Assembly (NCBI GenBank): GCA_029907165.1
Contig: JARYMK010000010.1
Location: 1-35,827 of the forward strand
DNA length: 35,827 nt
Reading direction: 5' to 3'
Source of the DNA: Anaerolineae bacterium
Lineage (GTDB): Bacteria; Chloroflexota; Anaerolineae; DTLA01
Numbering within the stretch: position 1 is the stretch's first letter; every line of letters starts with the position of its first letter. A model generated the notes under the pieces. That model saw nothing but the letters and a program-made list of their open reading frames with translations. It had not been told where the DNA came from and did not search any database. The position numbers were made by a program, and so were the translations under genes. Positions 24,929 through 32,425 of the stretch are shown here, piece by piece.

Positions 24929-25597
24929 GGCTCACCGCAGCGCCCGCCGAGAGCGCAGAGGGAAGAACAGGCCAGGCATTTGACAAAGGGGATATTGTCA
25001 GGGCGGGCTACAACGCCATCGCCGCGCAGTACATGGCCAACCGCCGGGACGACTCGGATGACGTGCGGCTTCTGGCGGAACTGGGGCAACGGCTGCCGCT
25101 GGGCGCGAAGGTGCTGGATGCCGGCTGCGGCGCGGGCGTGCCCGTAACCCGTGCACTGGCGCAGTGGTTTGAGGTTACGGGCGTGGACTTCTCAGAGGCG
25201 CAGATTGCGCTCGCCCGCCAGAATGTGCCCCAGGCGCGGTTCGTGTGCGCAGACATCACGCAACTGGATTTCCCCGACGGGACTTTTGACGCCATCGTAT
25301 CCTAGTTACGCCATCATCCACATTCCGAGAGAATTCCATCGCCCATTGCTGGAGAACTTCCGCCGCTTGCTGAAGCCCGAAGGGTGGGCGCTGCTGTGTC
25401 TGGGTGCCAGCGACCTACCGGAGGATTTAGAAGAACTTATGGGCGTACCAATGTACTGGAGCCACTACGACGCAGCCACCTACCTGACCATGCTTTCGGA
25501 GTGCGGGCTTGCCGTGGAGTGGCACAGGCTTGTGCCCGACAGCCTGGATGTCAGCAGCGCGATGCACCTGTTCGTCCTGGCACAGAAGCCCCGATGA
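24925..25597 (+). pseudogene. Class I SAM-dependent methyltransferase, interrupted by a frameshift
   Basis: Two ORFs together make one methyltransferase of about 223 residues. The first part starts at the ATG overlapping the mutL stop and carries motif I (VLDAGCGAGVPVTRAL) and GVDFSEAQIALAR, ending FPDGTFDAIVS then TAG at 25303-25305. The second part continues in the +1 frame with YAIIHIPREFHRPLLENFRRL, LCLGASDLPEDLEELMGVPM and YWSHYDAATYLTMLSECGL, to the stop at 25597. Skipping one base near 25303 restores DAIVSSYAIIHIPRE, the normal family sequence. No recognisable programmed slip site is present, so a 1-base insertion (recent mutation or sequencing error) is most likely. The N-terminal segment coding TAAPAESAEG derives from a repeat arm. 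Substrate unknown. Confidence 0.8.
24934..24963. repeat. Single arm of the interspersed repeat inside the methyltransferase start
   Basis: ACCGCAGCGCCCGCCGAGAG followed by CGCAGAGGGA resembles the left arm of the copies at 12057 and 23095. It encodes part of the methyltransferase N-terminus. No partner arm is seen. Confidence 0.4.
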
Positions 25598-25607
25598 GGG
25601 TGCCTCG

Positions 25608-25943
25608 CTACTCGTCGTTCCCCGTTTGCGGCGGCTTCCTGCGGCTATCCAGAAAGTGATACAGTGTGAGGACGGGATGGCGGTAGGACATGCGCGGGCC
25701 GGCATAGCGCATCACGGCGCGGATGCGCTCGCGCATGGCGGGCCTGTAACAGTGCACGGGGCAGTTGGCGCACGTCGGCTTGTCCGCGCCGAAGCGGCAC
25801 CTCTCCAGCCGCTCGTGGGCGTAGGCCAGCAACTCCCCGCACTCGGCGCACAGGCCGGCGCGAGTGCCGTGTTGCCCCCGGCAGTAGATTCGGATCATCG
25901 CTTCCACAGTCTTGCGCTCGCGCGCCAGGCGTTTGCTCTCCAT
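25608..25943 (-). CDS. YgbA-family protein (nitrous oxide-stimulated promoter family)
   Basis: A 111-residue protein matching the E. coli YgbA/PF11756 family, named for induction by nitrogen oxides; its biochemical role is not established. The family pattern is clear: RKTVEAMIRIYCRGQHG, LCAECGELLAYAHERLERC, PTCANCPVHCYRPAMRERIR and VMRYAGPRM. Seven Cys in CxxC-like pairs suggest a metal or Fe-S site (inference). The start at 25943 (GGTGGGG upstream) gives the usual family start; 25958 and 26003 are in-frame alternatives, the latter inside the promoter. It converges on the methyltransferase with a 10-bp gap and is divergent from the dynamin-like gene. I see no recognisable NsrR or FNR box. Confidence 0.88.
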   Translation of the reverse strand: MESKRLARERKTVEAMIRIYCRGQHGTRAGLCAECGELLAYAHERLERCRFGADKPTCANCPVHCYRPAMRERIRAVMRYAGPRMSYRHPVLTLYHFLDSRRKPPQTGNDE

Positions 25944-25974
25944 CGGCCCCACCAGCATCCCTGAGTGTTGCCGA

Positions 25975-26003
25975 ATGATAACCGAGACACCGCCCTGCGG
26001 CAA
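25975..26003 (-). promoter_or_regulatory. Promoter of the YgbA-family gene
   Basis: On the minus strand TTGCCG (26003-25998), 17-nt spacer, TATCAT (25980-25975). The transcript would begin near 25968. Confidence 0.65.
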
Positions 26004-26011
26004 ACCCGTCC

Positions 26012-26040
26012 TTGACGCCGGGCGCGTCTTCCGCTAGTAT
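26012..26040 (+). promoter_or_regulatory. Promoter of the dynamin-like GTPase gene
   Basis: TTGACG (26012-26017), 17-nt spacer, TAGTAT (26035-26040). Start near 26047, leader about 25 nt with GGAGG. Its -35 lies 8 bp from the -35 of the divergent YgbA promoter. Confidence 0.7.
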
Positions 26041-26071
26041 GCGGGGCGAAACGACTCACATCGGAGGTCCC

Positions 26072-27805
26072 ATGCTACGCCGCATTCTGGACAAAACCCA
26101 GGCCCGCATCCTGGCCGAGGAGCGCCGGGCGCTCGGCAACCTTCAGGTGGCGCTGGCCCGCTTCGGCCTGGACGCGAAAGACCAGGAGAGGCTGGAGCAG
26201 TCCATCCGCACGCTGGACGAACTGTTCCTGCTGGTGGTGGTTGGGGAGTTCAACTCGGGCAAGAGCGCCTTCATCAACGCCCTGCTGGCCCAGCCCGTGC
26301 TGGAGGAGGGTGTAACCCCCACGACCACGCGCATCAACCTGCTGAAGTACGGCACGGAGGTCAGCCGGACGGCCCAGGGCGCGGCGCTGGATGTCATCAC
26401 CGCGCCGCTGGACCTGCTGCAGGAAATCAACATCGTGGACACGCCCGGCACCAACGCCATCCAGCGCGAGCACGAGGCCATCACCGAGGAGTTCGTCCCC
26501 CGCGCCGACATGGTGCTGTTCGTAACCTCCGCCGACCGACCCTTCACCGAAAGCGAGCGCGCGTTCCTGGAACGCATCCGCAACTGGGGCAAGAAAGTGG
26601 TCGTCATCCTCAACAAGATAGACATCCTGGAATCGGACGGCCAGGTGCGAGAGATAGAGACCTTCATCACGGAGAACGCCCGCGCGCTCCTGGGCTTCAC
26701 GCCCGAGGTCTTCCCCGTCTCGGCCAAGCAGGCTTTCCGCGCGAAACAGGCGGGCGACGCTGCCCTGCTGACGCGGAGCCGCTTTGAGGCGCTGGAGACG
26801 TACATCGTCGCCACGCTGGACGAGAAGGAGCGCATCCGCCTGAAGTTCGGCAACCCTCTCAAGGTGGGCCAGCGGCTCATCGCCACGGCCCTGGGGACCA
26901 TTGACGGCCGCCTGGCGTTGCTCAAGGATGACATCGCGGCTGTGGAGGATATCTACCGCCAGATGCAGGCGTACAGCGAGGACATGCGGCGCGATTTCCG
27001 CTTCCGCCTGGCCGACGTGGAGAACGTCCTGCACGAGTTTGAGAACCGCGGGATGGCCTACTTTGACGAGACCATACGGCTGGCCCGCATCTTTGACCTC
27101 ATCAACAAGAGCCGCCTGCAGGCCGAGTTTGAGCGGGAGGTCGTGGGCGACGTGCCCCAGACCATAGAGCGGCGCGTGATTGAGGTCATTGACTGGCTGG
27201 TGGCGAAGAACCTGCGGCAGTGGCAGGCGGTGATGGATCATCTGGCGGAGCGGCGCGCCGTCCACGCGGATCGCATCGTGGGCCAGGTCGGCGGGACGTT
27301 TGACTACGACCGCGACCGCCTGCTCCAGACCGTGTGGAGGGAGACCCAGCGCACCATTGAGACCTACGACCGCCGCGCCGAAGCCGAGCAGGTGGCCGAT
27401 TCGGTGCGGACGGCGGTGGCGACTACGGCGCTGGTGGAAGTGGGAGCCATCGGCTTAGGCGCGGTGCTCACGGCCGTGTTCTCCACAACCGCGTTGGATG
27501 TAACGGGCGTGGTGGCGGCAACGGCGTTGGCGGCTTTGGGCCTGTTCGTGATTCCGGCCCGCCGCCGCAAGGCCAAGGACGAACTGCGCGCCAAGATCGC
27601 CGCCCTGCGCGAGAAGCTGATGGCCGCCCTCACGGGGCAGTTTGACCGAGAACTGGACCGGAGCCTCGCCAAACTGGAAGAGGCCATTGAACCGTACACG
27701 CGCTTCATCCGCTCCGAGCGCGACCACCTGACCAAGACCCGCCAGGAACTGGGTCTCATCGCCGAGACCATGGCGCGGCTGGAGACCGAGATCGCGCGAT
27801 TATAG
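26072..27805 (+). CDS. Bacterial dynamin-like GTPase
   Basis: A 577-residue large GTPase of the dynamin/mitofusin-like group, which bind and remodel membranes. The start at 26072 is set by GGAGG 4 nt upstream; the track start at 26012 lies in the -35 box. G1 is GEFNSGKSAFINALL (58-72), G2 is TPTTTRI (about 82-88), G3 is DTPG (123-126) and G4 is NKID. After the GTPase domain come long helical segments (about 280-440) and a hydrophobic region of one or two membrane-inserting segments (about 445-496, ALVEVGAIGLGAVLTAVF and TGVVAATALAALGLFVIPA) followed by RRRK and a C-terminal coiled-coil-like helix. This is the layout of BDLP/mitofusin relatives with a membrane-inserting paddle. Bacterial genes of this kind often come in pairs; here only one is present. 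Confidence 0.88.
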   Translation: MLRRILDKTQARILAEERRALGNLQVALARFGLDAKDQERLEQSIRTLDELFLLVVVGEFNSGKSAFINALLAQPVLEEGVTPTTTRINLLKYGTEVSRTAQGAALDVITAPLDLLQEINIVDTPGTNAIQREHEAITEEFVPRADMVLFVTSADRPFTESERAFLERIRNWGKKVVVILNKIDILESDGQVREIETFITENARALLGFTPEVFPVSAKQAFRAKQAGDAALLTRSRFEALETYIVATLDEKERIRLKFGNPLKVGQRLIATALGTIDGRLALLKDDIAAVEDIYRQMQAYSEDMRRDFRFRLADVENVLHEFENRGMAYFDETIRLARIFDLINKSRLQAEFEREVVGDVPQTIERRVIEVIDWLVAKNLRQWQAVMDHLAERRAVHADRIVGQVGGTFDYDRDRLLQTVWRETQRTIETYDRRAEAEQVADSVRTAVATTALVEVGAIGLGAVLTAVFSTTALDVTGVVAATALAALGLFVIPARRRKAKDELRAKIAALREKLMAALTGQFDRELDRSLAKLEEAIEPYTRFIRSERDHLTKTRQELGLIAETMARLETEIARL

Positions 27806-27967
27806 GCAGGCACTCGCGCGGGGCCAACCCCCGCGCCGAACGGACCAAGCCCCTTTGGGGGCTATGCCAGCCCGCAGGGCTTTGCCCTTTCAGCCCGATG
27901 GCTTCAGCCTCGGGCGAGGGCAGGCACTCGCGCGGGGCCAACCCCCGCGCCGAACGGACCAAGCCCC
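27805..27967. repeat. Tandem 49-bp direct repeat with internal hairpins
   Basis: The 49-bp unit starting GGCAGGCACTCGCGCGGGGC occurs at 27805-27853 and again, identical by eye, at 27919-27967. Each contains the inverted repeat GCGCGGGG/CCCCGCGC, and each is followed by a second hairpin (AGCCCC..GGGGCT in copy 1, ACCAAGCCCC..GGGGCTGGT in copy 2). It fills the gap between the convergent dynamin and dehydrogenase genes and could act as a bidirectional terminator. The rest of the gap to 28056 shows nothing further. Confidence 0.8.
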
Positions 27968-28056
27968 GCTGGGGCTGGTCGGTCTCACAGGGCTTCGCTC
28001 TTCATGTCCTTTGTGGTTTTCCCAGATTGAGGTCTGTTGCCGACTGCGGGCCTCGA

Positions 28057-29052
28057 CTACCCGTAGGTGATGAGCGGCAGGTCCGGCATGGTCGCCAGGC
28101 CCGGCGCGGCCTCGCGCACGCGCCTGATCGCGTTGACGGCGATGGCAACGGTAGCCCGGTCGCCGTTGGTGCCTCGCAGCGTTACCTCAAGGTCTGGTAC
28201 CCCTCGGATGACGACGGTATCGCAGTTCTCCTCGGCGTCCAGCGCGGCGAGGAAGGTCAGCACCACGAACTCGCCCTCGGGAGCAAACCCGCGCGCCGTC
28301 TGCTTCAGGCCGAGGACCCGCCCGGGCGGCACATCAAAGAACTCGGTAACCACGCGCCGTTGGGCCACCACCGGCTCCACCGCCGACTCGTACCGTGCCA
28401 GCGTCCGCCCCAGCGTGTGGAAAATCATGCCGATGGACTCTGGCAGGCCCACGTGGCCCATGCGGCCCGCGGCCATGCGCGCCTGGAACTCGTCCACCGT
28501 CAGCCCTGCGCCGATCTTGGCCTGGAACGGCCCGCGCCGCAGCGAGGCGTTCTGCGCCCGCCGGACCTCAATGTGATCCACCCGCTGGCAGATGGCCGTG
28601 AGGAACAGCGGCAGTGAGTCCATGAGGAAGCCCGGGTTCACGCCCGTGCCGAGCACCGTCTTGCCCGCGCGCTTGGCCGCCACGTCTATCTCCCGCGCCT
28701 CATCCGGGTGCGCCAGCCACGGGAACGACAATTCCTCAGCGGTGGACACCACATCCAGACCAGCATCCAACAGTTCCAGAATCTGTGGCTTGAATCGGTC
28801 AAAGTAGGAACTGGTGGCGTGCAGGGCCGCGTCGGCATCGGTACGGGCCAGGGTCTCGGCCAGAGTAGCGGTTACGGGGAAGCCCAACTCTCGGCCCAGG
28901 CCGATGACCTCGCCCGCATCGCGGCCCGCCTTGGCCGGGTCCACGTCCACAGCCCCGACGAGCACAAGGCCGTCGCGCTCGGTAACGTGGCGCGCGATGG
29001 CGCTTCCGATGGGCCCCAGACCATATTGAATCACGCGAGTGGGATTAGACAT
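28057..29052 (-). CDS. 2,4-diaminopentanoate dehydrogenase-like NAD(P) oxidoreductase (DapB-like fold)
   Basis: A 331-residue protein with an N-terminal Rossmann domain (VIQYGLGPIGSAIARHV) and a DapB-like C-terminal half. GTGVNPGFLMDSLPLFL, VVSTAEELSFPW and the overall length match 2,4-diaminopentanoate dehydrogenase and related amine dehydrogenases, which oxidise an amine with NAD(P)+ in the ornithine fermentation pathway of clostridia and Fervidobacterium. No other genes of that pathway (ornithine aminomutase, AKP thiolase) are in the window, so the substrate is uncertain. GGAGAGAG precedes the ATG. It follows the Mrr-like gene by 21 bp and ends the PBP operon. Confidence 0.75.
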   Translation of the reverse strand: MSNPTRVIQYGLGPIGSAIARHVTERDGLVLVGAVDVDPAKAGRDAGEVIGLGRELGFPVTATLAETLARTDADAALHATSSYFDRFKPQILELLDAGLDVVSTAEELSFPWLAHPDEAREIDVAAKRAGKTVLGTGVNPGFLMDSLPLFLTAICQRVDHIEVRRAQNASLRRGPFQAKIGAGLTVDEFQARMAAGRMGHVGLPESIGMIFHTLGRTLARYESAVEPVVAQRRVVTEFFDVPPGRVLGLKQTARGFAPEGEFVVLTFLAALDAEENCDTVVIRGVPDLEVTLRGTNGDRATVAIAVNAIRRVREAAPGLATMPDLPLITYG

Positions 29053-29073
29053 AGGACTCTCTCCAATAGGGAT

Positions 29074-29991
29074 TCACTTGGCGGATGTGTCCGGGCGATC
29101 TGGAACCGGCTGGATCTCACGGCACCGCGGATAATTGGGGCAACCGTAGAAGGGCTTGCCCCGGTGCTCCCCCGTTGAGGCGACGCGGAGCACCATGGGA
29201 ACACCACATGCCGGACACAGCGGCGGGTCGCTGGCCAGCGCCGGGGTTGGCGACGGCTGGGCGGCGTCCGTGGCAGGCGCGCTCGCTGTCTTCGTGGAAC
29301 CCGCCGGTTTCACGGCGCGCTTCCACGCCCTCAAGAATTCGTTCCCATCGTAGAGAATGATGGGCTTGCCGCGCGCCCATTCTCGCGCTTGCGGCGTGAA
29401 ACCGCGGACGGCGACGATAGCCCCCTTGTCCGCCTTCTCATGTTGCATCATCCCGTAGAAGTCGCGGACGACGGGCTCGCCCACGGGCGTGCGCCAGCGC
29501 TTGCATTGAACGACCCACTTCTCGCCGTTGGCTGCCCGAACGCGGACATCCACCCCATGGTCGCCGAGGGAACCCGTGCGCTTCGCGTCGTGTCCATACG
29601 CGCGGTACAGGTCGGCGACCATCTCCTCAAACTCGCGGGGAGACAGCGCCAACAGATCGTCCACCGTCGCGACCCGGCCAAACTTCCCGCCCGGGGCGCG
29701 CAGCACGTTCCGCGCGATCACGCCCAGTTGCACCAGGCCCAGCCCGGCTCCGACCACAAGGAACCAGCCCGTGCTCTGGGGCTCGGGAATGAGCAGCGAT
29801 TGCATGATGGGAGCGGGGTTGAAAACAAGCACCAAACGCATCAGCCCCAGGAACGCCCAGATGGCAAGCGCCGTGCGCAGGAGATTTCTGCGCGCATTGA
29901 TGACCGACGAGACCAGGAGAAAGGGCCAGAAATCAAACACTAGGTCAAACATGGGGAAGAGGATATCCATCAGCCCGATGTTGGCTCTCAT
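29074..29991 (-). CDS. Membrane-anchored Mrr-type restriction endonuclease-like protein with zinc ribbon
   Basis: A 305-residue protein in three parts. Residues about 8-95 contain three hydrophobic segments (PFLLVSSVINA; ALAIWAFLGLMRLVLVF; WFLVVGAGLGLVQLGV). Residues about 108-215 form an Mrr_cat/PD-(D/E)xK nuclease domain: LSPREFEEMVADLYRAYGH, GDHGVDVRV with the metal Asp, and WVVQCKRW with the Q-x-K motif, then ATP-independent Mrr-like GAIVAVRGFTPQAREWA. After a Pro/Ala/Thr linker, residues about 262-292 are a topoisomerase-type zinc finger (CPACGVPM ... FYGCPNYPRC). This domain set is known for membrane Mrr-like proteins of uncertain role; a defence or DNA-uptake-control role is inference. 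It lies 18 bp after the SAF-domain gene. Confidence 0.85.
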   Translation of the reverse strand: MRANIGLMDILFPMFDLVFDFWPFLLVSSVINARRNLLRTALAIWAFLGLMRLVLVFNPAPIMQSLLIPEPQSTGWFLVVGAGLGLVQLGVIARNVLRAPGGKFGRVATVDDLLALSPREFEEMVADLYRAYGHDAKRTGSLGDHGVDVRVRAANGEKWVVQCKRWRTPVGEPVVRDFYGMMQHEKADKGAIVAVRGFTPQAREWARGKPIILYDGNEFLRAWKRAVKPAGSTKTASAPATDAAQPSPTPALASDPPLCPACGVPMVLRVASTGEHRGKPFYGCPNYPRCREIQPVPDRPDTSAK

Positions 29992-30009
29992 GAGACGCCC
30001 TCCATGCGC

Positions 30010-30267
30010 TCAGCGAAGATCCACCCGTTGCCCAGCACGCACGTGCGCGGCGGCGATGCCAACCCGCACGCCCGCGCGGATGACCGGCCTGCCCCGCGGG
30101 ATGTCCCGAATCGCCAGCAGGCACCCAAAAGGCACGTCATCGGCCGCGGTAACGCTGATTTCCTCGCCTCCGCGCCGCACGCGAACCGCCGTGCCCGCCG
30201 CAATATCATATTCGGCCATGACGACATTGTCAAATTCATGCGTCGTTTGCAGCGTATCTGCTCTCAC
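30010..30267 (-). CDS. Stand-alone UxaA/SAF-domain protein (altronate dehydratase small-subunit-like)
   Basis: An 85-residue protein. Its C-terminal two thirds (DDVPFGCLLAIRDIPRG, PVIRAGVRVGIAAAHV, AGQRVDLR) match the N-terminal SAF-type domain of UxaA-family dehydratases and the small subunits of split forms such as altronate dehydratase or sulfolactate sulfo-lyase alpha. In those enzymes the catalytic large subunit is encoded next door; none is present here. Start is GTG at 30267, with GAGG upstream and only 4 bp from the PBP stop, so translation is probably coupled. It may serve a large subunit elsewhere or have another binding role. Confidence 0.72.
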   Translation of the reverse strand: MRADTLQTTHEFDNVVMAEYDIAAGTAVRVRRGGEEISVTAADDVPFGCLLAIRDIPRGRPVIRAGVRVGIAAAHVRAGQRVDLR

Positions 30268-30271
30268 GGCT

Positions 30272-32341
30272 TCACCTCAACCGCATCCAGGCTTCCATCA
30301 CTTGCCGAACGATGGGCGCGGCAAACTTGCTGCCCTCGCCCACGTTCTCCACGACTGCGGCCACGACAATCTGCGGGTCGTCCGCAGGCGCGTACCCCAC
30401 CCACCACGAGTGCGGCAGTTCAAAGATGTTCTCGGCGGTGCCGCTCTTGCCCGCCACTGTAATGGGCATCCCCTGGAAGACGCGCCACGAAGTGCCATAC
30501 GGCGGTTGAGTTACCCCTTCCAGCCCGCGCCGTATGGAGGCCAGATGCTCCGCAGACAGGGGGAGCCGCCCGATGACTTCCGGTTGGATCACGATGCCCT
30601 GCTCGCCCTCGGTCCAGGCGGGCACCTCGGCCACCACGTGCGGGCGATACAGCGTGCCCCCGTTGGCGATGGCGGCGTACAGCGTCGCGATCTGGAGCGG
30701 GGTTACCAGCAGGTCGCCTTGGCCGATGGCGAGGTTGATGCCGTCGCCAGGGTACCATGCCTCGCCGCGCACCTGGCGCTTCCAGGCGTCATCGGGCACC
30801 AGGCCCGTGGTCTCGCCAGGCAGGTCTATCCCTGTGGCTCTACCCAGGCCGAAGGCGCGGGCCATGTTGGAAAGGGCGTTGGCGTCCGCCTCGTAGAGCG
30901 CCTTGCCCAGGGTGTAGAAGACCACGTCACACGACTGGGTCAGCCCGCGCACCAAATCCAGCGTACCATGCACACCGTAACATTTCCACGTGCGGTTGTA
31001 CGCGGAGAACGCCCCGGTGCACGTAAACGTGCTGTCGGCGGTGAACCTCGCGTTTTCCAGCGCCGCTGCCATCGTAACCACCTTGAAGATGGAACCTGCC
31101 GGGTACACGGCCTGCGTCGTGCGGTTGAGCAGGGGCTTGCGGGCGTCGCCCGTGAGCGCGTTCCACACCGAGGCCGACACGCCCGCGGCGAAATCGTTGG
31201 GGTCAAAGGCGGGGTAACTGACCAGGGCCAGCACCGAGCCATCGCGCGGGTCCAGCGCCACGATAGCGCCGGTGCGGTCGCCGAGCGCCTCGGTCGCTGC
31301 CTGCTGCAACGCGGTGTTGAGGGTAACGACGACGTTGCGCGAATGCACGGCGGGGCGTTGCGCCACAATGCCGCGCACTTGTCCTTCCTTCGTGAGCACG
31401 ACCAGTTGCGCGCCGCGCTGCCCGGCCAGGTACGGCTCGGCCCAGGCTTCCAGGCCGCTCTTTCCGACGAAGTCCCCGCTCTGATAGCCCTTCATGTGCC
31501 AGGTCTTGAGTTCGTCTTCGCTGATCTGTCCCAAATAGCCCACAACGTGGGCGAAAAGAGGCCCATCAGGGTAGGCGCGGCGGAACGTCTCGCGCATTTT
31601 TATCCCTGGGTCGGCGCGCAGATCGTCATAGAACGCCTGGGCCTGTTCGGGCGCGATGTCGCCGACAGGCATGAACCAATCGCCGCGGGGCGCGTTCTTG
31701 TACTTGTCCTGTATCGCGGCGGGCGCCCGCCCGAAGACGCGGCTCAACGAGGCCAGCAGGATGCGCTCGTCCTGGATATGAGCCGGGACAACGCCCACCG
31801 TTACATAGGTGGCCTGGGCCGCCAGCGCGTGCCCCGCGCGGTCGTAGATGTTCCCCCTGATCGAGGTTTGGTAGAGGACGTGCACCGTGTCCCCTGGCTG
31901 CATCTCGGGAAGGATGGCCGCAGGCGACCACCGCACCCGCCACTCATCCCCCACCAGGGCCAGCGCCAGGACGTTCTCGCGCTCAAAGTCGCCCACGACC
32001 TGGCTGCGGTAGGCCACGCGAAACCGCGCCCGCGCCTGATCCTTGTCCACGAGGAGCGAGATAACCTGAGCGTTCAGGGCAGTGAGTTTGGCTGCGCTGG
32101 CGAAGTTGGCGTAGGCTTTGGTGAAGGCCTCCTCGGCATAGGCCACTTGGTCGTCGGGCGACAGGAGGCGGTACATCTCAGAGTAGCGCGCCTGGCTCCA
32201 GGCGGTCAGGAACGCGCTGACCACCTCGGCGGGGTCGTTGGTCGCCGTGGGCATCGCGGGCGGGGTCGGCGCAGGTTTGCAGGCCGAGACCGCCACGAGG
32301 ACGGCCAGCAATGCAGGGATGATCGCGCGCAGCCTGAACAT
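30272..32341 (-). CDS. Class B penicillin-binding protein (PBP2/MecA-like) with lipoprotein signal
   Basis: A 689-residue D,D-transpeptidase that cross-links peptidoglycan outside the membrane. The ATG at 32341 is chosen over the track start (32698): GGAG is 6 nt upstream, and it gives the lipoprotein signal MFRLRAIIPALLAVLVAVSA with lipobox Cys21. A Pro/Thr linker is followed by an NTF2-like MecA_N domain (about 35-145), a PBP dimerisation domain (about 155-310, with IRGNIYDRAG and the family segment VVGYLGQISEDEL) and the transpeptidase domain: SIFK (Ser417 nucleophile, Lys420), SCD (470-472, the SxN/SxD motif) and KSGTAE (632-637). This architecture matches MecA/PBP2a and PbpC-like proteins. 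First gene of a four-gene operon. Confidence 0.93.
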   Translation of the reverse strand: MFRLRAIIPALLAVLVAVSACKPAPTPPAMPTATNDPAEVVSAFLTAWSQARYSEMYRLLSPDDQVAYAEEAFTKAYANFASAAKLTALNAQVISLLVDKDQARARFRVAYRSQVVGDFERENVLALALVGDEWRVRWSPAAILPEMQPGDTVHVLYQTSIRGNIYDRAGHALAAQATYVTVGVVPAHIQDERILLASLSRVFGRAPAAIQDKYKNAPRGDWFMPVGDIAPEQAQAFYDDLRADPGIKMRETFRRAYPDGPLFAHVVGYLGQISEDELKTWHMKGYQSGDFVGKSGLEAWAEPYLAGQRGAQLVVLTKEGQVRGIVAQRPAVHSRNVVVTLNTALQQAATEALGDRTGAIVALDPRDGSVLALVSYPAFDPNDFAAGVSASVWNALTGDARKPLLNRTTQAVYPAGSIFKVVTMAAALENARFTADSTFTCTGAFSAYNRTWKCYGVHGTLDLVRGLTQSCDVVFYTLGKALYEADANALSNMARAFGLGRATGIDLPGETTGLVPDDAWKRQVRGEAWYPGDGINLAIGQGDLLVTPLQIATLYAAIANGGTLYRPHVVAEVPAWTEGEQGIVIQPEVIGRLPLSAEHLASIRRGLEGVTQPPYGTSWRVFQGMPITVAGKSGTAENIFELPHSWWVGYAPADDPQIVVAAVVENVGEGSKFAAPIVRQVMEAWMRLR

Positions 32342-32396
32342 GTACATCTCCAATGCGAACGGGACTCCTGCCCCAGGCACTCCCTGATACGGCACA

Positions 32397-32425
32397 AGTA
32401 TAGCGCGAGAGGGCGGTTCCGTAAA
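32397..32425 (-). promoter_or_regulatory. Promoter of the PBP operon
   Basis: On the minus strand TTTACG (32425-32420), 17-nt spacer, TATACT (32402-32397). Leader of about 50 nt to the ATG at 32341, which rules out the upstream track start. Confidence 0.75.

Noticed and set aside
25300-25306. Programmed +1 frameshift in the methyltransferase
   Set aside because: TCC TAG T does not resemble the RF2-type CTT TGA slip site and there is no upstream Shine-Dalgarno-like stimulator. Mutation or sequencing error is simpler.
27756-27962. 68-residue minus-strand ORF with the repeated peptide VRSARGLAPRECLP
   Set aside because: Translation of the tandem DNA repeat and the end of the dynamin gene; no ribosome site.
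27805-27967. CRISPR array
   Set aside because: Only two repeat units of 49 bp with a single 65-bp gap that itself contains hairpins; no spacer series and no cas genes.
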